Position numbers and translations under genes: made by a program. A stretch of DNA of 7,465 bases from Acidimicrobiaceae bacterium (GTDB lineage: Bacteria; Actinomycetota; Acidimicrobiia; Acidimicrobiales; Bog-793): assembly GCA_025463965.1 (NCBI GenBank), contig JAODBN010000223.1:1-7465 (forward strand), written 5' to 3'. Below the pieces are notes generated by a model. That model saw only the letters and a program-made list of their open reading frames with translations, had not been told where the DNA came from and did no database searches. Each line of letters opens with the position of its first letter. Positions within the stretch are counted from its first letter, which is position 1. This document shows, piece by piece, positions 1 to 6,229 of the stretch.

Positions 1-734
1 GCCACCAGGACCAGGTCCAGCGGCAGCCGCAGCGAGTAGCCGCGCACGCCGATGTCCCGCTCCTCCAGCACGTTCAGCAGTGAGACCTGGATGCGCTCGG
101 CCAGGTCAGGCAGCTCGTTGATGGCGAAGATGCCTCGGGTGGTGCGCGGCCCCAGGCCGGAGTGGATCGTGAGCTCGTCCGACAGGTAGCGGCCCTCCGC
201 CACCTTGATCGGATCCACCTCGCCGATCAGGTCCGCGATCGAGGTGTCCGGCGTGGCCAGCTTCTCGCCGTAGCGGTCGCTGCGGTGCGCCCAGCTCACC
301 GGGGTGTCCTCGCCGTGCTCGGCGACGAGCTCGCGCGCATAGCGCGAGACCGGGGCGAAGGGGTCGTCGAAGATCTCCGAGCCGTCGACGACGGGGATCC
401 ACTCGTCGAGCAGGCCGACGAGCGAGCGGACCAGTCGCGACTTAGCCTGCCCGCGCTCGCCGAGGAGGATCACGTCGTGCCCGGCGAGGAGGGCGTTCTC
501 GAGCTGTGGGACGACGGTTTCCTCGAAACCGAGGACTCCTTCGATGATCGGCCGTCCGTCGGCGAGGCGGGCGACGACGTTCGCTCGCAGCTCTTCGCGC
601 ACGGGGCGGCTCTGATAACCGGAGTCGCGCAGCTGGCCGAGGGTCCTCGCCGCGGGCGGAGGAGACGCGTCCTCGGGACGGCCGAGGCCCGGCAATGCGG
701 CTCGAGACGGTGGAGCGGACGGTGACGCAGGCAT
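1..734 (-). CDS. MoxR/magnesium-chelatase-like AAA+ ATPase, N-terminal part (3' end outside window)
   Basis: I translated the minus strand from ATG 734-732; an in-frame TAG lies four codons upstream (746-744), so this is the first possible ATG. The 244 visible codons start with a Pro/Ala/Ser-rich leader (about residues 1-30). A P-loop follows, GERGQAKSR at residues 92-100 (Walker A). A Walker-B-like strand reads GIFAINELPDL (201-211), and the stretch after it (LLNVLEERDIGVRGYSLRLP, 219-238) closely resembles the magnesium chelatase I subunit (BchI/ChlI) and its bacterial MoxR-like relatives. Such ATPases usually act as chaperone-like machines with a von Willebrand factor A (VWA) protein encoded next to them; that gene would lie beyond position 1 and is not visible. 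The usual Walker B Asp-Glu is Asn-Glu here. No clear Shine-Dalgarno precedes the ATG, so a GTG further in is possible. Family assignment is firm; cellular role is not known. Transcribed away from the sdh operon. Confidence 0.86.
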   Translation of the reverse strand, partial: MPASPSAPPSRAALPGLGRPEDASPPPAARTLGQLRDSGYQSRPVREELRANVVARLADGRPIIEGVLGFEETVVPQLENALLAGHDVILLGERGQAKSRLVRSLVGLLDEWIPVVDGSEIFDDPFAPVSRYARELVAEHGEDTPVSWAHRSDRYGEKLATPDTSIADLIGEVDPIKVAEGRYLSDELTIHSGLGPRTTRGIFAINELPDLAERIQVSLLNVLEERDIGVRGYSLRLPLDLVLV

Positions 735-888
735 AGGCCGAGACTACCGAGGGGCTCTGCGAGCGACGCCGTCGCCCCGGGCCCGCGGCGGCTCGTGATT
801 GGGTTGCCTCAGCGCCCGTCTCGCCCGATCGCTCGCGACGGCGCGAGGATGTCGGGCTGTCGGGCCGAAGGGCCAGGACCTCGGAGCG

Positions 889-918
889 GCCCGGTCGGGT
901 CGCCCGGGTCGACCGGGC
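889..918. repeat. 9-bp perfect inverted repeat in the sdh leader
   Basis: GCCCGGTCG (889-897) is the exact reverse complement of CGACCGGGC (910-918), with a 12-base spacer that itself contains CCCGGG. It ends 33 bases before the GTG start of the anchor gene. It could be a protein-binding operator or an RNA hairpin in the 5' leader. The region is so GC-rich that chance is a real alternative. Confidence 0.35.
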
Positions 919-936
919 GTCCAGTGGCACCCGGAG

Positions 937-942
937 AGGAGG
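937..942 (+). promoter_or_regulatory. Ribosome binding site setting the SdhC-like start
   Basis: AGGAGG lies 9 bases before GTG 952, within the purine run GAGAGGAGGAAGG. It decides the start: an ATG further upstream (799) has no comparable site and would add 51 residues of low-quality Arg/Gly-rich sequence. Confidence 0.85.
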
Positions 943-951
943 AAGGCGACC

Positions 952-1818
952 GTGACCGTGGTGGAGGAGACGCCAGGCGCGCCGACACCGATCCCCGTCG
1001 AGATCGGGGGTGTCCGGGGTGGGCCACCATTGGCGAAAGTGCTCCGCCGTGATCGGTGGTGGGTCCAGCCAGGCCTTACCGCCCTCGGGCTGCTCGGCTT
1101 CATCGGCTATTCGATCTGGGCAGCGCTGCGAAACGGCGACTTCTACGCCGGCAACATGGGCCGCGACTACCTCTCGCCGCTCTACTCGCCATGCCTCACC
1201 CACTCGTGCTCCACGGCGGGCTACGTATGGGGCGGCTGGAGCTGGTGGAAGATCTCGCCTGCGTGGCTGATCCTCGTGTTCCCCGGGGCCTTCCGGACGA
1301 CCTGCTACTACTACCGCAAGGCGTACTACCGCTCCTTCTGGTTCTCCCCGCCTGCCTGCGCAGTCCCTGACGCCGGATCTGCGGCCTCACCGGGCGGGCG
1401 AGCGCTGCGCAAGCGCTACAGCGGCGAGACGCGCTTTCCCCTCGTGCTGCAGAACGTGCACCGGTTCACCTGGTACGTGGCGGTGATCTTCGCCGGCATC
1501 CTCACCTGGGACGCCATCTCGGCCTTCCGCTTCCCGAACGGCATCGGCCTCGGCGTGGGAACGCTCATCTTCGTCGCCAATGCGGTGTTCATCTGGGCGT
1601 ACACGCTCGGCTGCCATGCCTGCCGCCACCTGTGCGGGGGTGGCCTGAAGCGCTTCTCCCAGCACCGGTTCCGCTACTCGCTATGGAAGAACCTGCTCAC
1701 ACCGCTGAACGAGCACCACCAGCTGTTCGCCTGGTGTTCGCTCTTCTCAATCATCGTGTCCGACCTATACGTGTGGCTGGTGGCGAGCGGCACCATCCAT
1801 GACCCGAGGATCTTTTGA
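952..1818 (+). CDS. sdhC: Succinate dehydrogenase membrane anchor, Sdh1-type (SdhC-like)
   Basis: Predicted membrane subunit that docks the SdhA-SdhB catalytic pair and passes electrons to quinone. From GTG 952 it has 288 residues with five hydrophobic segments near residues 38-58, 101-121, 172-191, 200-219 and 257-279. Notable conserved-looking residues are C81, H84 and C86 before helix 2; the aromatic/basic stretch FRTTCYYYRKAYYR (114-127); H170; and GCHACRHLCGG (220-230) at the end of helix 4. The single-chain five-helix layout and gene order match the mycobacterial Sdh1 anchor (Rv0249c type) as I remember it, for which a membrane-embedded Rieske-type [2Fe-2S] cluster has been reported. 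Assigning CHACRH to such a cluster is inference. A Gly/Ala/Ser loop (139-150) varies from the rest. The stop TGA (1816-1818) overlaps the sdhA ATG by one base. Family confidence is high from context and topology; the exact cofactor is uncertain. Confidence 0.85.
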   Translation: MTVVEETPGAPTPIPVEIGGVRGGPPLAKVLRRDRWWVQPGLTALGLLGFIGYSIWAALRNGDFYAGNMGRDYLSPLYSPCLTHSCSTAGYVWGGWSWWKISPAWLILVFPGAFRTTCYYYRKAYYRSFWFSPPACAVPDAGSAASPGGRALRKRYSGETRFPLVLQNVHRFTWYVAVIFAGILTWDAISAFRFPNGIGLGVGTLIFVANAVFIWAYTLGCHACRHLCGGGLKRFSQHRFRYSLWKNLLTPLNEHHQLFAWCSLFSIIVSDLYVWLVASGTIHDPRIF

Positions 1819-3626
1819 TGGCCAAGCTTGAAGAGATGGAGCGACACGAGCTCGACGTGCTCGTGATCGGTGCCGGTGGCGCGGGGCTGCGCGCGGCGAT
1901 CGAGGCGGGAGCGACCGGCGCCCGTACCGCCGTCGTGTGCAAGTCCCTGCTCGGAAAGGCGCACACGGTCATGGCCGAAGGGGGCGTAGCCGCGGCGTTC
2001 GGCAACGTCTGGCCCGAGGACAACTGGCAGGTTCACTTCCGCGACACCATGCGCGGCGGCAAGATGCTGAACAACTGGCGGATGGCCCAGCTGCACGCCC
2101 AGGAGGCGCCCGAGCGCGTCCTCGAGCTCGAGGAGTGGGGCGCGCTGTTCGACCGCACCGAAGATGGCCGGATCCTGCAGCGAGACTTCGGCGGACACCG
2201 CTACGCCCGCCTGGCCCACATCGGCGACCGGACCGGCCTCGAGCTGTTGCGCACGGTCCAGCAGCGCTCGGTGGCGCTCGGGGTCGAGGTGTTCATGGAG
2301 TGCAAGGTGATCCGGCTCCTGCAGGCTCCCGACGGGTCAGTCAACGGCGCCCTCGGGCTCTGGCGAGAGAGCGGCAAGTTCGTGGTCTTCGCCGCCAAGT
2401 CCGTCATCCTCGCGTCCGGTGGGGTCGGCAAGACCTGGAAGTTCACCTCCAACTCCTGGGAGTCCACCGGTGACGGTCACGCCCTTGCCCTATGGGCCGG
2501 GGCGGACATGATCGACATGGAGTGCGTCCAGTTCCACCCAACCGGGATGGTGTGGCCCCCGTCGGCGCGCGGGCTGCTCGTTACGGAGGGCGTACGCGGT
2601 GACGGGGGCGTGTTGCGCAACGCCGAGGGCGAGCGGTTCATGTTCCGCTACATCCCGGACTTCTACGCCAAGGAGACTGCCGACACGATCGAGGAGGCGG
2701 ACCAGTGGTACGACAACAAGCGGGACTTCCGCAGGCCGCCTGAGCTCCTGCCGCGCGACGAGGTCGCCCGCTCGATCAACTCCGAGGTGAAGGCAGGCCG
2801 AGGAAGCCCCCACGGAGGGGTCTTCCTCGACATCGCCTCCCGGCGCAGCCCCGAGGTGATCAAGCGCCGTCTTCCTTCGATGTACCACCAGTTCAAGGAG
2901 CTCGCTGACGTCGACATCACCGCGGAGCCGATGGAGATCGGACCCACCTGCCACTACATCATGGGAGGGGTCCGGGTGGAGGCCGACTCGACACAGAGCA
3001 CCGTGCCGGGACTGTTCGCCGCGGGGGAGGTGGCCGGTGGCATGCACGGCTCGAACCGTCTGGGGGGCAACTCGCTCTCGGACCTGCTGGTCTTCGGCAA
3101 GCGCGCCGGCGCCTACGCCGCCGAGCGGGCGCTCAGCATGCCCGGTCCGGTCGAGCTAGACGCGACCCAGGTCGAGGAGGCCTGCGACGCCGCGCTCGCG
3201 CCCTTCGCGCGGGAGGGTGAGAACCCCTACGCGGTGCACCAGGATCTCCAAGAGACCATGCAGTCGCTGGTCGGCATCATCCGCACCGAGTCCGAGCTCC
3301 TGGAGGCCTGGAGCCTGCTCGGCACCCTCGAAAAGCGCGCCGCGAGCGTCTCAGTCGAGGGTCACCGCCAGTTCAATCCCGGCTGGCACCTCGCGTTGGA
3401 CCTCGAGTCGATGCTGGCGGTCGCCCGCTGCACGACGGCCTCGGCACTGGAGCGCAAAGAGTCGCGAGGTGGTCACACCCGCGACGACTATCCGCTGCCC
3501 GATCCAGACCACTTCGGGAAGGTGAACATGGTCAACCGGCTGGTCGACGGCGAAGTGCAGGTGCACGAGGAGCCCCTCCCGCAAATGCCCGACGAGCTCC
3601 GTGGTCTCTTCGAGGAGGCGCACTGA
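1818..3626 (+). CDS. sdhA: Succinate dehydrogenase/fumarate reductase flavoprotein subunit (SdhA)
   Basis: Catalytic subunit oxidising succinate to fumarate with FAD on the cytoplasmic face. From ATG 1818 it has 602 residues, a normal family length. The start has GAGGA (1806-1810) 7 bases upstream and overlaps the previous stop. Visible motifs are the FAD dinucleotide fold GAGGAG (18-23); KAHTVMAEGG (47-56), where H49 corresponds to the histidine that covalently carries FAD; QFHPTG (238-243) with substrate-binding H240; TEGVRGDGG (256-264) with the active-site arginine R260; CHYIMGG (378-384) with H379; AAGE (401-404); and GSNRLGGNSL (411-420) with R414. All key catalytic positions of the family are present, so the enzyme should be active. 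The C-terminal third matches the SdhA helical domain. Direction in vivo (succinate oxidation or fumarate reduction) cannot be read from sequence; the Sdh1-like partners favour a succinate:quinone oxidoreductase. The next gene overlaps by one base (TGATG). Confidence 0.97.
   Translation: MAKLEEMERHELDVLVIGAGGAGLRAAIEAGATGARTAVVCKSLLGKAHTVMAEGGVAAAFGNVWPEDNWQVHFRDTMRGGKMLNNWRMAQLHAQEAPERVLELEEWGALFDRTEDGRILQRDFGGHRYARLAHIGDRTGLELLRTVQQRSVALGVEVFMECKVIRLLQAPDGSVNGALGLWRESGKFVVFAAKSVILASGGVGKTWKFTSNSWESTGDGHALALWAGADMIDMECVQFHPTGMVWPPSARGLLVTEGVRGDGGVLRNAEGERFMFRYIPDFYAKETADTIEEADQWYDNKRDFRRPPELLPRDEVARSINSEVKAGRGSPHGGVFLDIASRRSPEVIKRRLPSMYHQFKELADVDITAEPMEIGPTCHYIMGGVRVEADSTQSTVPGLFAAGEVAGGMHGSNRLGGNSLSDLLVFGKRAGAYAAERALSMPGPVELDATQVEEACDAALAPFAREGENPYAVHQDLQETMQSLVGIIRTESELLEAWSLLGTLEKRAASVSVEGHRQFNPGWHLALDLESMLAVARCTTASALERKESRGGHTRDDYPLPDPDHFGKVNMVNRLVDGEVQVHEEPLPQMPDELRGLFEEAH
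3612..3618 (+). promoter_or_regulatory. Ribosome binding site setting the sdhB start
   Basis: GAGGAGG inside the end of sdhA lies 7 bases before ATG 3626. It supports the upstream start and therefore the unusual Ala/Gly/Thr-rich N-terminal extension of SdhB; internal ATGs at 3731 and 3800 lack an equally good site. Confidence 0.75.
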
Positions 3627-4678
3627 TGGAGCGTTCCGAGCAGCAGGTAGACGCCGCCGCCCCGGCCCCAGGAACGGCCACGGCGCTCGGTACGAGCGAG
3701 GCGACGGGAACGGGGGCGGCGGCGGGCACCATGGCGGGCGCTGTGCCGGCAGTTGCAGGCGCCACCGGAGATGACGCGGCCAGCGAGCGGACGGTCACGA
3801 TGCGCGTCTGGCGCGGCGACGACGAGGGAGGCGGCCTCGTCGACTACACCTTGCCCGCCCTCGAGGGCGAGGTGGTGCTCGACGTGATCCATCGGATCCA
3901 GGCCGAGACGGCCCCGGACTTGGCGGTTCGATGGAACTGCAAGGCTGGAAAGTGCGGCTCGTGCAGTGCGGAGATCAACGGGCGCCCCCGCTTGCTGTGC
4001 ATGACCCGCATGAGCGCCCTCCCCCAGGACGAGCCGATCACGGTCTCGCCGATGCGAGGCTTCCCGGTGATGCGGGACCTCGTGACCGACGTGTCCTACA
4101 ACTTCGCGGTCGCCCGCACGGTTCCCGCCTTCACACCCGGGCCGCGAGAGGCCGACGGCACCCGGCGCATGTTCCAAAAGGACGTGGAGCGAAGCCAAGA
4201 GTTCCGCAAGTGCATCGAGTGCTTCCTTTGCCAAAACGTGTGCCACGTGATCCGCGACCACGAGGAGAACAAGACGCGTTTTGCCGGCCCGCGCTTTTTC
4301 GCCCGCCTGGCTGAGCTCGAGATGCACCCCCTCGACGTCCTCGACCGTCGCCGCTACATCAGCGAGCAGATGGGGATCGGGATGTGCAACATCACCAAGT
4401 GCTGCACAGAGGTCTGCCCCGAGGGCATCCACATCACTGACAACGCGATCATCCCGCTCAAGGAGCGGGTGGTCGACGTCCGCTACGACCCGGTCCTCTG
4501 GCTGGGCCGCAAGCTGTTCGGACGTCGGGAACCACTGGCCTCTTCCGCAGTCGCGAGCAAGGTGCGCAGCGAGAGCGGGGCGGTCGTTCCGGACAGTGTC
4601 TCCCCCGCCGAGCCGCTCTCCGGTGGCACCTTCGTGCCGCAGAACCGCTCCGGCGAACCTGCCGGCCGGGAGGACTGA
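3626..4678 (+). CDS. sdhB: Succinate dehydrogenase iron-sulfur subunit (SdhB), Sdh1-type, with extended ends
   Basis: Electron-transfer subunit linking the SdhA flavin to the membrane anchor. It has 350 residues, against about 240-250 for ordinary SdhB. The N-terminal ferredoxin-like domain has the [2Fe-2S] cysteines C105, C110, C113 and C125 (WNCKAGKCGSC). The C-terminal domain has CIECFLCQNVC with C196, C199, C202 and C206, and CNITKCCTEVCP with C254, C260 and C264. By analogy with E. coli SdhB/FrdB, C196/C199/C202/C264 bind [4Fe-4S] and C206/C254/C260 bind [3Fe-4S]; the position that would convert the latter to [4Fe-4S] is T257, so a 3Fe cluster is expected. C259 is an additional adjacent cysteine; I recall the same KCC motif in mycobacterial Sdh1. 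Extra length comes from a low-complexity N-terminus (about 1-54) and a Ser/Pro/Gly-rich tail (about 305-350). One base (4679) separates its stop from the next start. Confidence 0.96.
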   Translation: MERSEQQVDAAAPAPGTATALGTSEATGTGAAAGTMAGAVPAVAGATGDDAASERTVTMRVWRGDDEGGGLVDYTLPALEGEVVLDVIHRIQAETAPDLAVRWNCKAGKCGSCSAEINGRPRLLCMTRMSALPQDEPITVSPMRGFPVMRDLVTDVSYNFAVARTVPAFTPGPREADGTRRMFQKDVERSQEFRKCIECFLCQNVCHVIRDHEENKTRFAGPRFFARLAELEMHPLDVLDRRRYISEQMGIGMCNITKCCTEVCPEGIHITDNAIIPLKERVVDVRYDPVLWLGRKLFGRREPLASSAVASKVRSESGAVVPDSVSPAEPLSGGTFVPQNRSGEPAGRED

Positions 4679-4679
4679 G

Positions 4680-5150
4680 ATGGCGGCATTCTTGTCTGAC
4701 GAGTGGCTGGCCGAGCTGGCCGAGGCGCTCCGCTCCAGCCCCGAGATCCAGGCCGGACCGCGCTTGGCGCTGGGCCAGGTCGTCACAGGGCTTCCCTCAG
4801 CGGAGGGCGACGACGTGGCGTACACCCTCCATCTCGGTGGCGGGGAGCCGGCACGCGTCGTCCCCGGCACCGTCGACGAAGCCGACGTGGTGCTCGTCGA
4901 GGGGTATGCGACCGCAAGAGCGATCGCCACCGGGACTCCCGCCGGCGAGCTGTTGGTGGAGGGTCGGTTGAAGGTGCGAGGCGACGTGAACGCACTGATC
5001 GCAGCGCAGGAAGGCCTCGCGGCGCTCAGCGAGGTGCTTGGCCTGGTATCGGTCGGGACTCATTTCGAGGACGCCGCCGACGAGACCGCCGAGCCGAAGG
5101 CAAAGCCCGCGAGCGTCGAGGCAGAGCCCCACGGAGGCGCCGGCGAATGA
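4680..5150 (+). CDS. SCP2 sterol-carrier-fold protein, coupled to sdh operon
   Basis: A 156-residue soluble protein with no signal peptide or membrane segment. The start ATG 4680 has GGGAGGA (4668-4674) 5 bases upstream and follows the sdhB stop by one base; the same frame open further upstream is the shadow of sdhB. Residues about 5-128 look like an SCP2 domain: an initial amphipathic helix, beta strands around 30-75 (VAYTLHLGGG, DVVLVEGYATARAI), then the typical GELLVEGRLKVRGDVNALI (89-107), resembling the G.L.v.Gd pattern before the last helix. SCP2 domains bind lipids or other hydrophobic ligands and in bacteria often occur as stand-alone proteins of unknown role. The tail (about 130-156) is Glu/Ala/Lys/Pro-rich and probably disordered. 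A lipid- or quinone-related task alongside the dehydrogenase is inference from operon position. Domain call is from pattern recognition, not a profile search. Confidence 0.72.
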   Translation: MAAFLSDEWLAELAEALRSSPEIQAGPRLALGQVVTGLPSAEGDDVAYTLHLGGGEPARVVPGTVDEADVVLVEGYATARAIATGTPAGELLVEGRLKVRGDVNALIAAQEGLAALSEVLGLVSVGTHFEDAADETAEPKAKPASVEAEPHGGAGE

Positions 5151-5437
5151 TCCTCGAGCGGGCGGTCATCAAGGTGCAAGAGGGCCAGGAGGAGGCGTTC
5201 GTCGCCGTCTTTCCCGCGGCCAGAGAAGTGATCTTGACCGCCGAGGGCTGCATCTCGGCTCGGCTGGCGCGCGGGATTGAGTCATCATCGACCTTCCTCC
5301 TGCTCGTCGAGTGGCGGACGCTCGAAGACCACACCGAGGGCTTCCGGGGCTCTCCCCTGTTCGGCCAGTGGCGCGAGATCCTGAGCCCATACTTCGCCGA
5401 AGCCCCCGACGTGGAGCACTTCAACCCGTTGGCTTAG
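5147..5437 (+). CDS. ABM-domain (antibiotic biosynthesis monooxygenase-like) small protein
   Basis: A 96-residue protein covering essentially one ABM (dimeric alpha+beta barrel) domain. The start ATG 5147 overlaps the preceding stop as ATGA and has GGAGG (5133-5137) 9 bases upstream, so translation is probably coupled. The pattern is characteristic: a first strand MILERAVIKVQEGQEEAF, then AAREVILTAEGCISARLARG, then a strand FLLLVEWRTLEDHTEGFRGS with the usual Trp and the H-T-E-G-F-R-G-S segment (about 63-70), then the final LSPYFAEAPDVEHF. Members include cofactor-free monooxygenases and quinol monooxygenase YgiN, but many have no known substrate. Because it is the last gene of an sdh operon, a link to quinone chemistry is tempting but unproven. 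No signal peptide or membrane segment is seen. Confidence 0.82.
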   Translation: MILERAVIKVQEGQEEAFVAVFPAAREVILTAEGCISARLARGIESSSTFLLLVEWRTLEDHTEGFRGSPLFGQWREILSPYFAEAPDVEHFNPLA

Positions 5438-5453
5438 GCCGAGGACATCCGCA

Positions 5454-5470
5454 GCGCCTCCGGCAGGCGC
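5454..5470 (+). terminator. Weak terminator-like hairpin after the sdh operon
   Basis: GCGCCT (5454-5459) pairs exactly with AGGCGC (5465-5470) around a 5-base loop, starting 17 bases after the last operon stop. There is no T-run, so it is not a classic intrinsic terminator. Position and symmetry make it a plausible transcript end or stabiliser. Confidence 0.3.
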
Positions 5471-5499
5471 CGAGCTTGCCGTCGCGACGAGCGGCTGCG

Positions 5500-5843
5500 G
5501 TGCATGTGGCCGGCCAAGACGAGGCGATCGCTTTCTGCACGACACCTTGGTCTTCACCCTGACCGCGGGCATGCTCTTCGGCGAGGGCGACTGCTGGGTT
5601 AAGGTCACCCTTCCAGGCGGCGGAGCGTCTGTCGCCCTCGTTGCTCAGCCCGGCAACTTCCAGACTGGGCGGAGGACTGGCATCGCCCTCGATTCCTCAG
5701 ACCCAGCGACCGATCAGGCCGAACTCCGGGACAAGGGCGTGGATGTCGACCACCACCTGATGCGCTGTGAGGGCGGGGTGCCGCTCCTGTTCTTCTTCCG
5801 GTACAACAACGGCAATCATCTGATGATCGTCCAGGCTCAGTAG
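5500..5843 (+). pseudogene. Frameshifted glyoxalase/VOC-family remnant
   Basis: Two frames together read as one VOC-fold protein of about 115 residues. The first (from about GTG 5500) gives VHVAGQDEAIAF, the usual first strand and helix (compare V-x-V-x-D-Q-D-E-A-x-A-F-Y). The second continues near 5536 with HDTLVFTLTAGMLFGEGD, WVKVTLPGGGASVALV, ELRDKGVDVDHHLMR and a final FFFRYNNGNHLMIVQ, ending at TAG 5841-5843. Joining them needs a shift equivalent to one missing base at about 5533-5538. No good start codon with a Shine-Dalgarno sequence precedes it. The last strand has Gln where many members have a metal-binding Glu, and N-N-G-N where D-x-D-G-N is common, which fits decay. An ATG at 5547 could give a 98-residue product lacking the first strand, probably not functional. 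A sequencing error is the main alternative. Confidence 0.68.
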
Positions 5844-5879
5844 CGCCGATCATCGCTGGGCGACGCAAGAGATGGCCGC

Positions 5880-5914
5880 CTTACAAACGAGGCCCGGGTC
5901 CCAGCCCTTGTAAG
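5880..5914. repeat. 7-bp inverted repeat CTTACAA...TTGTAAG
   Basis: CTTACAA (5880-5886) and TTGTAAG (5908-5914) are perfect reverse complements separated by 21 GC-rich bases. The AT-rich arms stand out against the local composition. It might be an operator pair, a decayed mobile-element end or a transcript-end structure for the VOC remnant; the sequence alone does not decide. Confidence 0.35.
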
Positions 5915-5946
5915 CACGGAACTATGACCGTCAGTCCAATGAAAAT

Positions 5947-5968
5947 TTCGCCATCGGTGCCTGGCGAA
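5947..5968. repeat. 7-bp inverted repeat TTCGCCA...TGGCGAA
   Basis: TTCGCCA (5947-5953) and TGGCGAA (5962-5968) are exact reverse complements with an 8-base spacer, close enough to form a hairpin or a dimeric repressor site. It overlaps the small palindrome GAAAATTTC (5941-5949). Function unknown. Confidence 0.35.
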
Positions 5969-5986
5969 CGAGTAGCCGATGTCTGA

Positions 5987-5997
5987 GCCCTGAGGGC
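5987..5997. repeat. Short palindrome GCCCTGAGGGC
   Basis: Five-base arms around a single central base, 19 bases after the preceding inverted repeat. Too short a loop for an RNA hairpin of full length, so a protein site or chance. Confidence 0.22.
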
Positions 5998-6214
5998 ACC
6001 GCTGCACGCGTTACCGGATCCGCCAGAAGTCCAAAAGCCATCGACATCCGATTCGCCACCTGGGTCGCACATCTTGTTGCGGCGACGATGCGGCAGTTCC
6101 TCGCCGCGTCGAAGGGTCCTCTCGACTCTCGTCGCTAGGTCGGCCGCAAGTCAACGTTTGTGGGCTCGCACGCGAGCGCGCCAGGCGGGCGAACCGGCTC
6201 CACGAACATGCCGC

Positions 6215-6229
6215 CCCCTTCGCAAGGGG
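6215..6229. repeat. Hairpin CCCCTTCGCAAGGGG upstream of the GntR gene
   Basis: A 6-base stem (CCCCTT/AAGGGG) with a 3-base loop, 73 bases before the GntR start. No T-run follows directly; TGTTTATCC begins 10 bases later. It could be a leader hairpin, a weak terminator or an operator. Confidence 0.35.

Larger units (their letters stand above)
735..951. promoter_or_regulatory. Divergent intergenic region between ATPase gene and sdh operon
   Basis: These 217 bases separate two divergently transcribed genes, so they should contain both promoters. The sequence is very GC-rich and I could not identify convincing -10/-35 boxes. An open reading frame runs through from 799 in frame with the anchor gene, but its Arg/Gly/Pro-rich translation looks non-coding. 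The recognisable elements are the inverted repeat at 889-918 and the ribosome binding site at 937-942. The regulatory role is inferred from position only. Confidence 0.5.

Noticed and set aside
799..951. Upstream ATG for the anchor protein
   Set aside because: Adds 51 Arg/Gly-rich residues without a ribosome binding site; GTG 952 has AGGAGG at ideal spacing.
442..1203. 253-codon minus-strand open frame
   Set aside because: It overlaps both the ATPase gene in another frame and the anchor gene; translation is Arg/Pro-rich low complexity.
1815..1817. TTG as the sdhA start
   Set aside because: ATG 1818 follows immediately, has better spacing from GAGGA and gives the usual TGATG overlap.
4385..4417. 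Extra cysteine (C259) in SdhB as a sign of a converted [4Fe-4S] centre
   Set aside because: The converting position known from E. coli FrdB is third after the first cysteine, which is Thr here; the KCC motif also appears, as I recall, in mycobacterial Sdh1.
3488..4930. 480-codon minus-strand open frame
   Set aside because: It lies opposite sdhA, sdhB and the SCP2 gene, whose motifs are unmistakable. Its translation is Arg/Ala/His-rich with no recognisable domain, the usual shadow in high-GC DNA.
5880..5918. Possible tRNA fragment, because the 7-bp arms resemble an acceptor stem
   Set aside because: The arms are only 21 bases apart, there is no T-loop TTCGA and no CCA end, so a tRNA or attachment-site call is not supported.
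5881..6072. 63-codon minus-strand frame in the gap
   Set aside because: No recognisable motif, no ribosome binding site seen, and inverted repeats lie inside it. I cannot exclude a small gene but cannot support one.
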